NCBI RefSeq assembly: GCF_000182925.2
Contig: NC_026504.1
Location: 2,728,001 to 2,792,000, forward strand
From: Neurospora crassa OR74A
Taxonomy: Eukaryota > Ascomycota > Sordariomycetes > Sordariales > Sordariaceae
Direction of reading: 5' to 3'
Length of the DNA: 64,000 bases
Shown: in pieces, positions 22,266 to 34,615 of the stretch
How the letters are laid out: each line of letters starts with the position of its first letter
Numbering within the stretch: the first letter of the stretch is position 1
Program-made: the position numbers and the translations under genes
Notes under the pieces: model-generated
Database searches by the model: none
Seen by the model: the letters and a program-made list of their open reading frames with translations, nothing else
Told to the model about the DNA's origin: nothing

Positions 22266-25160
22266 TGTGATGACTGGAAGCTGCTATCAGCAGCTAGAAA
22301 GACTTTGCAGCCAGCCCAAAGGCTTAAGGTGAAAGCACCCTAGGGAAATAAAGATGTTGTCGGTATGTGGATCAGCGCAGACACCAAACTCAAAACTAAT
22401 TTGGTATCCTGCTTCCAAAAAAAGTACCTTGGTTGAGTTTTGTGTCGAACTAGGCGTAGGATATCAGAAGTGATCATTCAGCAATCTCAACAAGGTCTAT
22501 GTTGTAAAGTGAAAAATGCAATGTAGGAAAGGGGGAAACAAGGGAGGGAAACAGTACCAGAAAAATTACAGGGTGGCAGAAGCGGATCAAGAAAAGCAGC
22601 AGAAGGAAAGAAAAGGAGGAGGGGGGAAGAAGAAAGCAAACAAAATCGGCCGGTATTTCTTCGAGAAGGATGGGTTTCCTAGCCATCGTTCCAGACCAAG
22701 AAGAAATGCCCCCCAAGCCTGCAGTTTACCACGCAATAAAAGCGGCTGCTGAGGATGAAGGACATGTTCACTCAGCATCTCGCTGGCACAGCATGCGCAG
22801 CTGAGAGGTACTAGGTTACGCCGTGGGCTTCCGAGAGGCTGCCATGAGAGGCTCAGTGTCCGTGGAATTTGCTTCTGCATACTAGACAGCCCAATTGACT
22901 TGACACTGGCTTTGTTCAAGTGGTGAAGAGTCGGGATTGGTTGGAATAGGTTTGACATGGCTCACCTCTTGGGGTTTCCCCGGCGTGAGGTAGCACACTC
23001 GGGAGGATGAGTACATGTCGAGTGGGCGTGTCTGTTTCTGATTTCTCTCTCCTCACACCGTATCTGGCATTTCTTGCTAGGTAGCACTGACTGGGTGAAG
23101 TTCATGACAGTGGAGCGTCAAGTAACAGCCGCTCGTCCTGATGACTGTCCAGCTTTGGATGTCGCGGGGAATGAAGGCATACGGATGTTTGAGTTCTTGC
23201 TTATTTCGAGCAGTGAGGCTGCCGTACAGCGTTTGTTTGAAGTCGTCTGTGGCGGATGATCTACGATATTGGGCTGGACCAACGGAGATCAACCTTCCGT
23301 CATGGAGATATCTGTCAGGTACCCTGTCCCTTCTTCGGTCACATCAGTCTCCCTGCGTTTGCTTCGCTTCTGCCACTCTCGCCTCATGCATCGCCCGCCT
23401 CGATTGCAGTGGTGTGTTTCTAACAGAATTAGGGAAGGCGCTGCTTGTGGTCGGTAACTAAGGTAGTCAGGCGTCATCATCTCAGCTGCAGTTGCTGCTT
23501 TGGGTCAGTGATAAATTACCATGGATGATTCATGTTACCATGGCCGACGCACAAGCAAGACACGCATCGCTGAGGTGATGATCCCAGCTGATGTGGGTGA
23601 TCGAAGTAAACAAATGACCGAAGCTAGCACGGCTAGAAATCAAGAAGAAGCTTGATGGTACAGGAGCGAGAAGAATGGGGTAGCTACCACTGATCTCATC
23701 CCGAGAAGCAAGGGAGCTAGGCGACCCCCTGGACTGATTATATTCAGCGATCTTTGCGATGTCTGGCGCAATGATCGCTGCTTGGGCGGTTGCTAGCCGA
23801 ACGTCTGGGGGCTTCGTTTTCTCGCCTGGATGCCTCGAAGGCCTCGCTACCCAATCACAGCCCATGTCGCCATCTGATTTGGGGGCCTTTGCTTTCTTTC
23901 CATGCAGCAAACTGTCTGTTTCCATCCTTCTAGCGGTTCAGGAAAACCGGGGTCTTTTTTGAGGTAGGATGCTCCCTTGTCAGCGACACTACCCTAAGAG
24001 CCATTCATAGGGGGTCGGCGATGTCTTGGCTTTCCCTCAGAAGTACGCCAACGTTCGTATACTTTCGGTTTCCAAAAGTTTGTAGAGTCACGTCTAGCAC
24101 AGTATGATGGACTAAACTTGAATTACAACGGGGGCTTCCAAGGCCAACAATCATGTTTATATCCCAAGTAGTGAACGATCGAGGATATAGAGGCTTCACG
24201 TACTTATCAAAAGATTAGACCTAACTTCATCTTTGGGGATTGCTTCGCAGAGCAGGCGTGACCGCGAATATCAGATCTCTTACTAAAGAGTCCAGAGCTT
24301 CAAGGGTTCGTAGTATCCGCGGAGCCACCCGACTTCTTCCTCCACGGAAGCAATCAGAGTGGCCCAGATAGCTCACATTCCAAGGCCGTGTTAATTTCTT
24401 CCCGTTTGGCCATGCCAGTTCCCGTCGGCAGAAGGGTTTTGCCTTGTTTGTGCCCACTTGCACCGGCCGTTACCCATATGGATGAGTAGCCACTTGTTGA
24501 CCTGGTTCTTGGTCTTCAAGTGCTCATTAAACCCGTCAGGCTGTTGAGACGTTCTTATTTTCGCGAATCGCTCTGAGTTCTTGACATAAGTTACAGGGGT
24601 ATGCCGGTAGCCGGACTGCTTCTCGTATCACGTATTCGTTGCACTTGACCGGTGTTATGTTGCTCGAATCTGATCGTTGTCCTTGTCAACTATGCATGCC
24701 TGGACCTTCCTGAGAAGCCCCTTATGTAGGCAAAAGTGTCACATGTATAGTAGTCGCCGGGATAACTCAGCTTCATCCGAGGCCGATCAAGAGCGTCGTC
24801 CATAGTCCCAGCCACGAGGGACTGGGGATTTCTCTTGACCGACACTCCAGAGATCCTACCAAACTGATGCTTCCCAATACTTTGTGATTGAGACGGGTTC
24901 CGGGTGTCTGGACTCCGACGAGTAGCTATTGTAAAATTCCTGTGATATTTCAAGTAAATCTATGCTATGTATTTGCACCGTCATCAAGAATCCATGCATG
25001 GAATATTCGTGGGACTTGTACATACGCTTGCTAATAATCAAAACTTTTTATCCCTTGAGCTGGTTCTACAACACAAGGTCAGGCGGAATCCTGGTGTAAG
25101 GGCTTATTTCGCGTCTTCCAACGACTCGAGCAGGAGATGCGCATCTCTTCCACCCACTCT
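22266..25160. other. 2.9-kb gene-poor interval
   Basis: Upstream of the 805-residue gene and downstream of the UCH gene. All frames are at most 131 codons and none shows a domain or good splice-linked continuation. Composition is normal, not RIP-like. A purine-rich stretch at about 22510-22640 is probably untranslated leader. Confidence 0.4.
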
Positions 25161-25922
25161 CTAATCGAAGCTGCTGGCAAGTGCCACACAGCTGAACCTC
25201 AAATCGCCGCCCCCTCTCTCTAGGAACTTGAGCGGTCCAAGCGTCAACGCCGCTTGGCTCAGGACATCATCGTCCTTGCCAAGTTCACCCCTCTTCAGCG
25301 GTCCCTTTCTGCGTCCGTCTAGCTCCCACAAGCCTCCATCCTCGGTCTTGACGAAGCAGACATAGTGCAGATCGACCTCGTCTGTAGCGGCCGGTGCTTC
25401 GGTATCGCCCTGGGTCGCCGCGCTCTTGTGGGCATTAGCCAGCTCAGAGTTCGTTTCCAGCACTCTTGCCCTCGCAACGGGATCCAGCGGTGTCGCATCC
25501 TTGATGATTTTGTCCAAAGTCGAGCCCTCTTCCACAAGCTGGCGGGCCGGCCCGTTGATGGCCGCATGAAGCAGACCCATCAGACCGCAGGCGTTGCGGA
25601 TTGTCTGGCGAAACCAGAGAACAGGCTCTAGGGGACCCTTGCCTGAGTAGTCTTCGAGGAGAGAGTCCTCAGCGAGGCGAGCCGATTCGTAGGCGGCCGA
25701 GACGGGGAAGACCATCAGCAGGGCCAAGGCAGGGCGCGGGATGAAGGCGAGCATGTCTGGGTCGGTGAGAGAGTAGACGTCGTGAACCTGGAGGGAGGTC
25801 GAGAGACCGAGCTTATGGAGGAGGCTGGTCATGAGTTCGGGGTTGGCTTCGAGGGGGATGAAGGCCGGACGATCGGAAGCAGCAGGGACGCCGCCGTGGG
25901 GATCAACTTCATTGGAGGCCAT
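25161..25922 (-). CDS. yuh1: Ubiquitin C-terminal hydrolase (UCH family, UCHL3/Yuh1-like)
   Basis: Single exon, 253 residues, close to the 230-240 usual for UCHL1/UCHL3/Yuh1. The cysteine-protease catalytic set is complete: oxyanion Gln106 in RQTIRNACG, nucleophile Cys112, His186 in DLHYVCFV, and Asp202 in WELDGRRKGP. The N-terminus (FIPLEANPELMTSLLHKLGL) is the family's typical opening. These enzymes remove small adducts from ubiquitin (and Nedd8/Rub1) C-termini, processing precursors and recycling ubiquitin in the cytosol. The segment between Cys112 and His186 (about residues 125-180) forms the active-site crossover loop that restricts substrates to small leaving groups. The gene lies downstream of SUV3 on the same strand, with 0.8 kb between. 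Confidence 0.93.
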   Translation of the reverse strand: MASNEVDPHGGVPAASDRPAFIPLEANPELMTSLLHKLGLSTSLQVHDVYSLTDPDMLAFIPRPALALLMVFPVSAAYESARLAEDSLLEDYSGKGPLEPVLWFRQTIRNACGLMGLLHAAINGPARQLVEEGSTLDKIIKDATPLDPVARARVLETNSELANAHKSAATQGDTEAPAATDEVDLHYVCFVKTEDGGLWELDGRRKGPLKRGELGKDDDVLSQAALTLGPLKFLERGGGDLRFSCVALASSFD

Positions 25923-26754
25923 GATGATGGTAGTTCGGGAGGTCTATCTGTGCGCTTGGATGTCTTTGATGCTGAAGATATCTTCAAAAGACTTGATCAG
26001 CTTATGCTCGATGAGAGTGCAGAGTATACCTAGAGTACCGGCAGCTTGATGAAGCTTGACCCCGCGATCGGCGCGCAAAACAACCCGCTCTGATCTACCC
26101 AGCTGGGGTCCGGTTGCTGTAGGCAGAAGCCTGAAGCTTACCTTGTTGTTTCCACCTGTTAGGCTTGCTGTGGAAGTTGCGGTGATGGGTTGGTAATTTG
26201 TCGTGGTGGACGACGGGACAGCTGTAATGGGAAGAATTGTTGCCAGTGATGGTGCCTAACGAAGTAAAGAGAGAGAACTACTAACCGAGGGCACCCATGT
26301 GATGATATCATATGCACACTGTGGAGACCTCGACAGTGCCCAGAGACAGCTAAACCCGCTACACTCACTAGGCGCTTCAGGAACAGCACAGTCTATCTAT
26401 CTGTACACTTGGACATTAATCACCATGCAGTGGAACATAACCTATACTCGAGCGGTCCACATTGAATTGTCTGAAAGAGATCAGCAACACCAAGGGCAAA
26501 AGAAGACTAGAAATTGTAGCTACAGGGGCAGAGAGGAACTTGTACTTCCAAGAAGCTTTTATACATCGAATAACAACTCCCCAATCGCTAGGCTAACCAA
26601 CTTGCCCCCTAATACCAACGCCGACCATCCATGTAGTTCTAGGCACTGGCATTCAAATCCGTTTCGGTAGACCTAGATATATCATAATACACGCCCAGCT
26701 CCAAGCTTCCATATAGTACAGATACCTTCCATATAGTACAGGTATTGAAGGTCT
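25923..26754. other. Intergenic: UCH promoter and SUV3 3' flank
   Basis: No gene seen. A 20-bp period direct repeat (two copies of a unit containing CCATATAGTACAG) spans about 26706-26745, just beyond the SUV3 stop. Confidence 0.5.
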
Positions 26755-29216
26755 TTATCCTCGAGAGACACGGCTATCGAGGCTCTCAGTTGTCCTGCGA
26801 GCGCGAACTGGCAGAGCAGCATTGACCTCCCTCTTCTCCCGATACAGCGGCTCCTCGTGTCCCTCCGCGTCCCACAAACCGGGACCGCTCTCAGCGACAG
26901 GAGCCTCCTCAGCCTCTGCGCCAAGGAGTTTCTCTTCCTTCTTGCTATGCGACTGGGCCTGGCGTCTGAGCATCTCACGACGTCTTTGTTGCTTGTCTGC
27001 CTCGTAATCGGCAGCTTCCAGACAGTTTGTGATCTTCTCCTCAACCAGAGATTTGACGTGAAACGCCAGTTTTTGGCTGACAAACACGCCACGGTACCGA
27101 TAGCTGAGCCACAAGTACAAAGTGACAGCTTTATGGAGACCTTCGAGTCGCAGCAGATAGTTCTTTTGTCCCTGGGGATCAAGCTGTGAAGCATCAACAT
27201 CGAGCGCCTCCAGATCAACCTCGGGAATCTCGAGCAAGTGACCTCCGGATAAGTTGGCAATACTCCAAGCGAATGCCCTGAGAATGTCTTTTTGACCTTT
27301 TTCCCGGAGTGAAACGGGGGCTGTCAGCAAGACCGATCGGTCGTATATGCTGAGGTCGAACTCCTTGAGAACATCGGAGATGTCGAGATGCTCGCCAAAG
27401 CTGCACATGTTGAAGGAGCTCGAGAGCCGTGCCATTTCCCGGAGTCTGGACAGAACGAACGCAAGTGGAATATCGGGAGAGAACAAAGAGGCAAACCGCT
27501 CGATGATGTGCGATGGCGGCAAGATACCCGCCGCGGCAATGGGCTTGGCGTCGTTTTGAAGATGTTTTCTGATAACACCGAGATCCTGATCATCCATAGC
27601 TGTGACGAAGCCCGGCGCTCCCCACTTGCTAAAGGCAGACGTAGCCGAAGTCTCCTCTTCTTTGCCGGAGCGAACAGCATCAGTAGCTGTCCTATAACGA
27701 CCAGCCCTACCGCCAATCTGCTTAACTTCGGGGATTGTCAGGGGACGATGCGCCATGCCATCGAATTTGAATGCCGATTCGAAGACGACGCGCTTAATCT
27801 CTAGATTCAGACCCATGCCAATAGCATCACTGGCGACCAGAAAATCGTACTCGTTGTTCGGGTCATTGAACAAGGCAGCCTGTGCCGCTCTGGTTTCGGG
27901 CGGCAACGAGCCATAAACGATGGCACATTTACGCCCAGTCGCTTCTTCGATACCAGCTTTCAGAGAATGCAGATTGACCCGAGAAAACGAGATGACAGCG
28001 TCGCCTTTTTGGAGGTTCTTGAAGTCGGTGCCAACAGCTTGCTCCATGGGAAGCAAGGGGTTCAGTCTCTGATAACGATGCACAATACACTTGTCACCCA
28101 AGCGAGCACAGAGTTCCTGTATCAGATCAACCACTCTTTCCTCGCCACAGAGATGAAGCTCCTTTGCTTGGCAGCCCAGAACTGCCTGGGTCCAAGCCCA
28201 ACCACGGTGTTCGTCGGCGATCATTTGAATTTCGTCAATGACGGCGACATCAACCTTCCAGTTCAAGGGCGTCATTTCCACCGTACAACTTCGGAAGAAC
28301 ATGTCGGCGTCTTCCGGTATCCTCTGTTCCTCGCCTGTGATGAGGGCACACGATTTGCCCTTTGCAGTAAATCGCGTGTAGATTTCGTGCGCCAACAGTC
28401 GGAGAGGACCGGCATAGATGCCCGATTTCGCGTTTTCCAGAGCTTTCAAGGCGTTGTAAGTCTTTCCAGAGTTCGTCGGGCCGACGTGCAGGTGGATAGT
28501 GCGCTGCAGTTGACGAGTCGCAGGGAACCATTCGTAAGGGAAGCGCAAATCGGCAAGTCGTAGGTGCAACTCTGTGGTGGACTTGGAGAACTGCTTGCGC
28601 ATCAAGAAGGTCTGGAGCGCGTAACGAAGCTCCTTGGTCAATCCTGCCGCATCCCCCTTGATGAAGGCAGAGCGCAAGTTCCAGAACAGAGGGTTATCAG
28701 TCCGCGACGTCATGCCGAGTGCGCTGGCCAGGTGAAAGGACCTCTTCAGAGCCTCTTTGAAGAAGGAGATCTCTTGGTAGTAGCTCTCTTGAGTGTGCAG
28801 TCCGAATGCTCTGTATTCCCGGTGCTCTGGGTCCCATTGTCCCAATTCCCATAGCAGATGATTCAGACGGTGCTTTGTAAGGTCGTAGAACTCGTCGTAT
28901 CTCTGCCGCAGCGCCGGCTCCGAGGGCGTCGTCCTGCGCTGTGCCCTTTCCCGGTCATTGAGGCGTCGTCGAAGCTGTTCATCAGCTGGCAAGTCCTACA
29001 AGGCAAAAGAAGGTCAGCAATCCGGAAGATGAGAGCTCGGGAGAGGAGATATCGAGGGAATCGAACATTAAAAGATCTAACTGAAGTGTCGGAAGCGGTC
29101 TTGGAGCTGCGCGGCGCGGGCTTCTTGGGTGGTTTAGACGACTTCACCCGAAAGCGGCGAGTAACGAGGACTGCGCTCCGCGGACATCTCCAGGCCTGCC
29201 CTAACAACGCGTTCAT
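26755..29216 (-). CDS. suv3: Mitochondrial ATP-dependent RNA helicase SUV3
   Basis: A 135-nt first exon (29216-29082) and a long second exon (28995-26755) encode 791 residues. The intron 28996-29081 has branch CTGAC and acceptor TTGTAG. The donor is weak: GTTAGA at 29081; GTTCGA further in would also keep the frame. Exon 1 supplies an Arg-rich, acid-free N-terminus (MNALLGQAWRCPRSAVLVTR) typical of a mitochondrial import sequence. The helicase core has motif I GPTNSGKT (about residue 213), a DEIQ Walker B (VAVIDEIQMIAD), SRVNLHSLKAGIEE and motif VI QIGGRAGRYR. The SUV3 C-terminal domain follows. SUV3 is the helicase subunit of the mitochondrial degradosome, working with the exoribonuclease DSS1 to turn over RNA and excised introns. 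It is transcribed divergently from the R-SNARE gene. Confidence 0.93.
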
Positions 29217-29863
29217 GACGGTGGACGAAGTGCGCCGGCGATCATGCTCGTCGTTCGCAAGTGGGCACAAAGTGTTGGTTTTCAGAGGCGTGAACTTGAG
29301 CCCGGAACAACGTGGGATGGAGGCGCTACAACAATTCTTATCGTGGAGTTTCTGACCTTCGGCTCCAATTCTTTTTCTTTATCGCTTGGTTCCTGTCCTT
29401 CCACAGACGGGAGCACTCCCACTCTTGGCACTGTGCTGCCTTTGACCCCTGCAGTGGGACTCCCTCCCGTCGCCATTCACCCCCGGCTGAACTCGAAACC
29501 GACCCACCCGCCAAGCCCACCAGGCCGTCAAAGGTGGAGTGGTCCTGCATCGTCATCATGCAGCCCGTGAGTGGACAGTGACACCCGACTCACTGCTGAG
29601 CCCGCTCTGTAACCTCAGTGGCAACCACCGTGACCGACAGCTACACTGCTACACTAAGTAGAAACCGCATCTTGCGAATCTCGGGTCTCGATTACTTCAG
29701 CATCGATCATACATCATTCGATCACCACGAGCCGCGATCCGCCATCTTGAGACTTGGACGCTGAGCCATTCAACCCTCTTCCACACTTACTTCACACCCG
29801 CAGCCTGGTGATTCCGACCCAAGGAAATCTCGCTATACCTCTTTGCGCGCATCAAAAAAAAAA
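29217..29863. promoter_or_regulatory. Shared 647-bp divergent promoter of SUV3 and the R-SNARE
   Basis: Head-to-head arrangement: the SUV3 ATG is at 29216 (minus) and the SNARE ATG at 29864 (plus). An A-rich run precedes the SNARE ATG. No individual binding site was assigned. Confidence 0.55.
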
Positions 29864-30663
29864 ATGGCTTCATCATCGAGTTCAGCAACTCCTCTCCTCT
29901 AGTACGTTACTTCACCACCTTACCTACCTTATCTGACAAGCCCTCGCCGATCACTGACACCCATCTCCGCAGCTCCTGCATCGCCCACAATACCACCATC
30001 CTAGCCGAGTGCACCACCTCCGCCTCGTCCCAGACCTCCTCCCTCGCCTCGCTGATTCTCCCCAAGATTGACCACTCGACTCCTCAAAAGCTCACCTACA
30101 CCCATGGCTCCTACCACATCCACTACATGTCCGAGTCGCCCTCGGACTGGACGTCGCAGCCCTCTGCCTCCTCCGCGGGGGGGCTCACCTTCTTGGTCGT
30201 AGCCGACTCCTCCCTAGGGCGCCGCATCCCCTTCGGTTTCTTGGTGGAAGTCCGCAAGCGCTTTCTAGCCCAATACCCGCCTGGGCCGACCAACGATTTC
30301 TCGGACATGCCCAACTACGGCACGGCCTCGTTCAACTCGGAGCTCAAGACGCTCATGGTCGACTACGGCACCACGGGCCAGGGACAAAACGATGCAATCA
30401 CCAATGCTAAGCGCGAGATTGAGGATGTGAAGGGCATCATGACTAGGAACATTGAGGGTCTGCTGGAGAGAGGCGAGAGGATTGATCTGTTGGTGGATAA
30501 GACGGATAGGTTGGGCGGCAGCGCGCGCGAGTTCCGGGTTAGGAGCAGGGGGCTCAAGCGCAAGATGTGGTGGAAGAACGTGAAGCTGATGGCGCTGTTG
30601 GCGCTGGTGGTGGTGTTGATTGTGCTGTCGATCGTGATTGCGGTGAAGAACAGCTTGCCATGA
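29864..30663 (+). CDS. nyv1: VAMP7-type longin R-SNARE (vacuolar, Nyv1-like)
   Basis: A 38-nt first exon (29864-29901) and second exon 29973-30663 are joined across a 71-nt intron (donor GTACGT, acceptor CCGCAG). They encode 242 residues beginning MASSSSSATPLLYSCIAHNT. Residues 10-125 form the longin domain. Residues about 145-210 are the SNARE helix with zero-layer Arg179 (LLERGERIDLLVDKTDRL). Residues about 218-237 are a single C-terminal membrane anchor followed by a five-residue tail (KNSLP). VAMP7-class R-SNAREs drive fusion with late endosomes and vacuoles; in filamentous fungi this is the NYV-1 class. Without the tiny first exon the longin domain would lack its first strand, so the spliced model is preferred to a start at the internal ATG at 30127. 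Confidence 0.9.
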
Positions 30664-32770
30664 AGGATTGGGTTGGGAGACCTATTTATGGGTGTCCGGT
30701 TGCCTGAGTGGACTTGGATTTAATGAGTGACGGGTTACGAAAATACGGGGTCTCATGTCGTTATGGCTTTTTGCTGTTGTTGTTGTTACTTTGATTTTGG
30801 CGTTTTCCGCATTCTGTTCCTTTGCTAATGTTTGCTCCGGTTATAATATGTAGAGCCTGTATCATCGCTTTGTTATCTATCAGATGCTCTTTCCTCTTCA
30901 ATCGCTTGTGGAAGCAATGTCCCACTGGAAAATGATGACAGAGTACCTGCAATTACCGTGTTGGTAATGCAAAAGAGAGGAACTAACAGACAGCTTCAAG
31001 ATCAACAGCACCTAGCCCAACCCAAGTTGAAGTCCCCAATGATTTGTTCGTTAACGAAACGAAAGACAATAATCATACAAACATCATCTTCGTCAGCACC
31101 ATGTCCGGCAACGCAGGGCATCGCCTGCTTTACTTTCATTAACAGCGACAGCCACAAGCTCTCCACCAAAAGCGCCCGCTTCACTACGATGACAGTGATG
31201 TCGTCGCTTAGTATCATCATCACCTCCTTTGCCGTCAAAATTGCCATGAAGAGATCACCGGGAGAAATAAAGAAAAAGAAGAAAAACAGATAATGAGACC
31301 CTAGTCAACCAACACCGCCAGCCACTTTTTCGCTGAATTGCTTAACGATATGTTTCATTGGGAAACATCCGAAAGATAAGGTGAAGGACCTAGTGTATAG
31401 CTAGGGGCCTAGTTGGTAGTCACTGGTGCTTGGTGGTCCGTTGTCGAGTGAGTTGCCGGGAGGAAGAGAATTGGCATGTTGTAATGCCAAGTTGAAAGGT
31501 ATCTGCACATTTCCTGTCTTGAATTCGGCTTGGGATCATCAGTGATTGCTTGAGACCTTACGAAGTCCATACTATAACGTCCCACGCACGATCCTGAGAA
31601 ACGATAATGGTGATACGAGTTAACCTGGCTATGAACAACACACCACTCATAATTTCAACACCATGGGGCGTCAGAAATGCCCCCGAGTCCCGACTGTATG
31701 TCTCGCATCTGACGCCTCCTCATCCACACCGATTTTCATCCAGCATCCTCATAGCCTCGAACTTCCCCCAGCAACCTTCGCCGGCCCAATTGCCATGTTT
31801 CCCAGGCTCACAACCCCTTGCTTCTGAAGCCTTTGCGCGTCTTGGAACATATACCCATGAACCACCGGGCTCACCGCATGCGACGATGATGTGCCACTAG
31901 GTCCGGGTTTTTGAAGTGTAAAAGACGGACTTCTTCGCAGTCTTGGCGTGAAGAAAACCGGATGGCAGTGGGATGGGTCGAGAGTCATGGTAGGTGATGG
32001 TGGCATTGCCGCTTTCGGAACAGGCGTAAGGTGCTTTGTTCTGGATTGTGAGAGTGAAGGTGACGAAGATGATGATAGTAGTAGCGGTACCTGAGCCTTT
32101 GTGGGGTTTAATAGGAGGGTCGTCATAGAATGGTTTGGTGTTGATGATTTGCTTGCGTTGGTGGTCTTAAGGGCCAGTATATTTGGTATTTTGTGATCTC
32201 TCGGCTTATAGGTTGGGTGAAGTCACGGTTGAACTGCGTAGTAGAGTTGGAGTTGAGGGAGGCCCGTGAAGCTGTGTGTTGTTGAGGGCAATAGTCAACT
32301 GTGTGAGCCTTCCGGAGGTTGAGAACGGATATGATCACTGGGGCCGAAACTCGGCTTCTTGATTGATAAAATACTAGTTCTGATTTCAGGAACGAATAGC
32401 TCGGCGGAGATTAAATGAGCGACATCTGATGCACCCCAGAAATTCATGATCCCGGGACGTTGGATCGCCCAGGATACTAAGTATTTACATAGTTCGTCAT
32501 TGTTGATCATCTTCACGTGAAGTGCCGAAAGAGCCCCACTATAATTACCAGCCCGGCGTTCTATCCCCGCTCAATATGGTGTCCTGCCTGCCTGCCTGCT
32601 AAGCGCCCGAGGGGGGTTCCGCTCATGGATCGGCCCGTCCCCGAGCATCGGGATTCAATTCCACAGCCTGCCTGCATTTTGTACGTACATTACTGGATGG
32701 TACCTAGTCTTCAGTCTACACTATGAGAACGTGAAATCTATATGCTGTTACTGGTCTATTTGACCTCCTT
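30664..32770. other. 2.1-kb gap between R-SNARE and SDR genes
   Basis: Convergent 3' flanks. Minus-strand frames of 71-125 codons (31749-32126, 32123-32338) have Ser/Pro-rich translations but no domain. I cannot support a gene. Short simple repeats only: (TTG)n near 30775 and (CCTG)n near 32587. Confidence 0.4.
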
Positions 32771-34033
32771 CTAGGCAGTCTTCTCTCCATTTTTCGCCTT
32801 CTTCCCACTCTTGGGCTTTTCCTTGTCTTTCTGCTTCCCCTTCTTAATCGTGTTTACTAAAGCTTCAATCTCCTCAACACGTTCCCGTTCCTTTTTCTCC
32901 TCCTCCTTCTCCATTTCTCGTTTCTTTGCCCTTGCCCGCTTTGCAGCCGCATCCTTCTCCTTCTCCTCAATCAGCTTATCGCTTGATTCCCACAGCTTTT
33001 TCGCAATGGCTTCGTCGTCCACATCCTTCCGTGCGCAGTCGACCACCATGCACTCCTTGACTACCTTTCCACCCTTGTCGCGCACGAGACTGCCTTCCAT
33101 AACCGCCCACAAGATAGACTGCGCGCCCATCCTTGCGCTCTTGAGGAAAAGCCAGGAAAAGACGTAAAGGAAAAGGTACACAATGAGACCCCATACGGTG
33201 CCTCTAGTAAGCCACCGGCGCATGCCAGGCGTTCTCGAGTATCCAGGATCCACCAAAAAGACGCGCGCATTCATCGGAAGCTCATCGGGCCTCTTGTATG
33301 CGTCCAGGTGCTTCTGATAGGCCTTGCCAAACACCATCATGGCCATCTTACTCCGCGCGTATGCCTTGCCGGGGGACCAGTCCTTCTTATCCAAAGCTTT
33401 ATCCAACGACGGCGAGCGGATGTAGGCGGAGCATGTCGGGATGATGATGCGCACGTCGCGGTCGAACGGCTGGGCGCGGATCGCGGGACTGAGGATGCCC
33501 AGCAGATGGAAGTTGGAGAGGAAGTTAACCTGCCAGGTGCTCTCCACTCCATCCGGTGTCTCAGTCCTCGCCTTTCCGGGCGGTGTGAGGGTCGATCCGC
33601 AGAGGATGATGGTGTCGAGGCGGCGGGGAGGAGCGTTGTCAACCCATTTTGTCGCAAATTTTCGGACGCTGTGCAGGGAACGTAGATCAACTTGTTCGGC
33701 GTAAATAAGCTGGTTGTTGGTGCGGTCGCGCATGTCATCAATGAAGTCGACGAGAAAGGCGTCGTTATGTTCGTGGTGTGTGAGGAGGATGATTTGGGCG
33801 CCTCGCTTGGCAAGCTCGTAGACCGTAGCGGCGCCGATTCCTGATGTGCCGCCGGTGATCATGACAACGCGACCGTGCATGTTCCGTTCAGCCGTACATG
33901 TCGCGCCACTGGCGTAGATCTTTGTGATCGCGATGGCTCCGAGAGCGCTGCCGGCCTTGGTGAGAGTCCACGGCCCGGGTAGCCATGATGGCCACCCGTC
34001 CATGAGGACGCTGGCGAGGAAGGGAATTGGCAT
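32771..34033 (-). CDS. Membrane-anchored short-chain dehydrogenase/reductase
   Basis: Single exon, 420 residues. The Rossmann NAD(P)-binding motif TGGTSGIG is at residues 60-67, followed by Asn170 in VNFLSN and Ser202. The catalytic YxxxK is Tyr225-Lys229 (AYARSKMAM). An N-terminal hydrophobic stretch (about 5-45) and a strong membrane segment (VWGLIVYLFLYVFSWLFL, about 280-300) suggest attachment to the ER or lipid droplets. The last 85 residues are a highly charged Lys/Glu-rich helix, probably a coiled coil. The fold is of the retinol-dehydrogenase/WWOX-like branch and resembles yeast ENV9; the substrate (a lipid or retinoid-like alcohol or ketone) cannot be read from sequence. It is divergent from the G-patch gene. 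Confidence 0.87.
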   Translation of the reverse strand: MPIPFLASVLMDGWPSWLPGPWTLTKAGSALGAIAITKIYASGATCTAERNMHGRVVMITGGTSGIGAATVYELAKRGAQIILLTHHEHNDAFLVDFIDDMRDRTNNQLIYAEQVDLRSLHSVRKFATKWVDNAPPRRLDTIILCGSTLTPPGKARTETPDGVESTWQVNFLSNFHLLGILSPAIRAQPFDRDVRIIIPTCSAYIRSPSLDKALDKKDWSPGKAYARSKMAMMVFGKAYQKHLDAYKRPDELPMNARVFLVDPGYSRTPGMRRWLTRGTVWGLIVYLFLYVFSWLFLKSARMGAQSILWAVMEGSLVRDKGGKVVKECMVVDCARKDVDDEAIAKKLWESSDKLIEEKEKDAAAKRARAKKREMEKEEEKKERERVEEIEALVNTIKKGKQKDKEKPKSGKKAKNGEKTA

Positions 34034-34615
34034 TATGCGGGATGGGTTTCGAAGGGATCGTTAGTGCTTCCAGTAATGTTACAAGGTCATTCTGCGGATC
34101 CTGAGATGTTGTTGCTTTTGTTGCTGTTGTTGTTGTTGTTGGTGCAGAAGCAAAGAACGCTCATAAAAGAGGACAACAAGCTCGAGAAAGGAGGAGCTAT
34201 CGCAATTGGCTACAGGCCCAACTGGCCAGAAGTTTTGGCTCCAACCACAGCAGCTCAAACAAGGTTACGTCAAGGTTTCAGGGGCTATAATTAGCGACCT
34301 AGTCCACCAAAACCGACCGAAGTCCGGATGGAGGAATGGGTGGGTCCAACATGGCGGGGACCACGACCAGGAACCGAAACAGAGCCGCATCGACGGCAGG
34401 CATCAGGCCCCACTAACCACGCCTCAAGCGCGGGCATCAAGGTTCTCCCGTGATTGCCCCATCAATTACTACTACGTACAACTTCACCACTTGACGGTCC
34501 ACTGAGCCTTTACAAGTACATCAATTCACGAACCCATTAACACAGCTTGTCCATCTCTCCTCCACCGTCATTTACAAAACGTTGACACAGACTCATCTAA
34601 GACAAAGCTTTGCGC
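34034..34615. promoter_or_regulatory. Divergent promoter of the SDR and G-patch genes
   Basis: 582 bp between opposite ATGs. It contains a TTG-rich tract at 34102-34141 close to the SDR start. No other motif assigned. Confidence 0.5.

Noticed and set aside
31749-32338. Two adjacent minus-strand frames as a small gene
   Set aside because: Overlapping in different frames, no supported splice junction and no domain.
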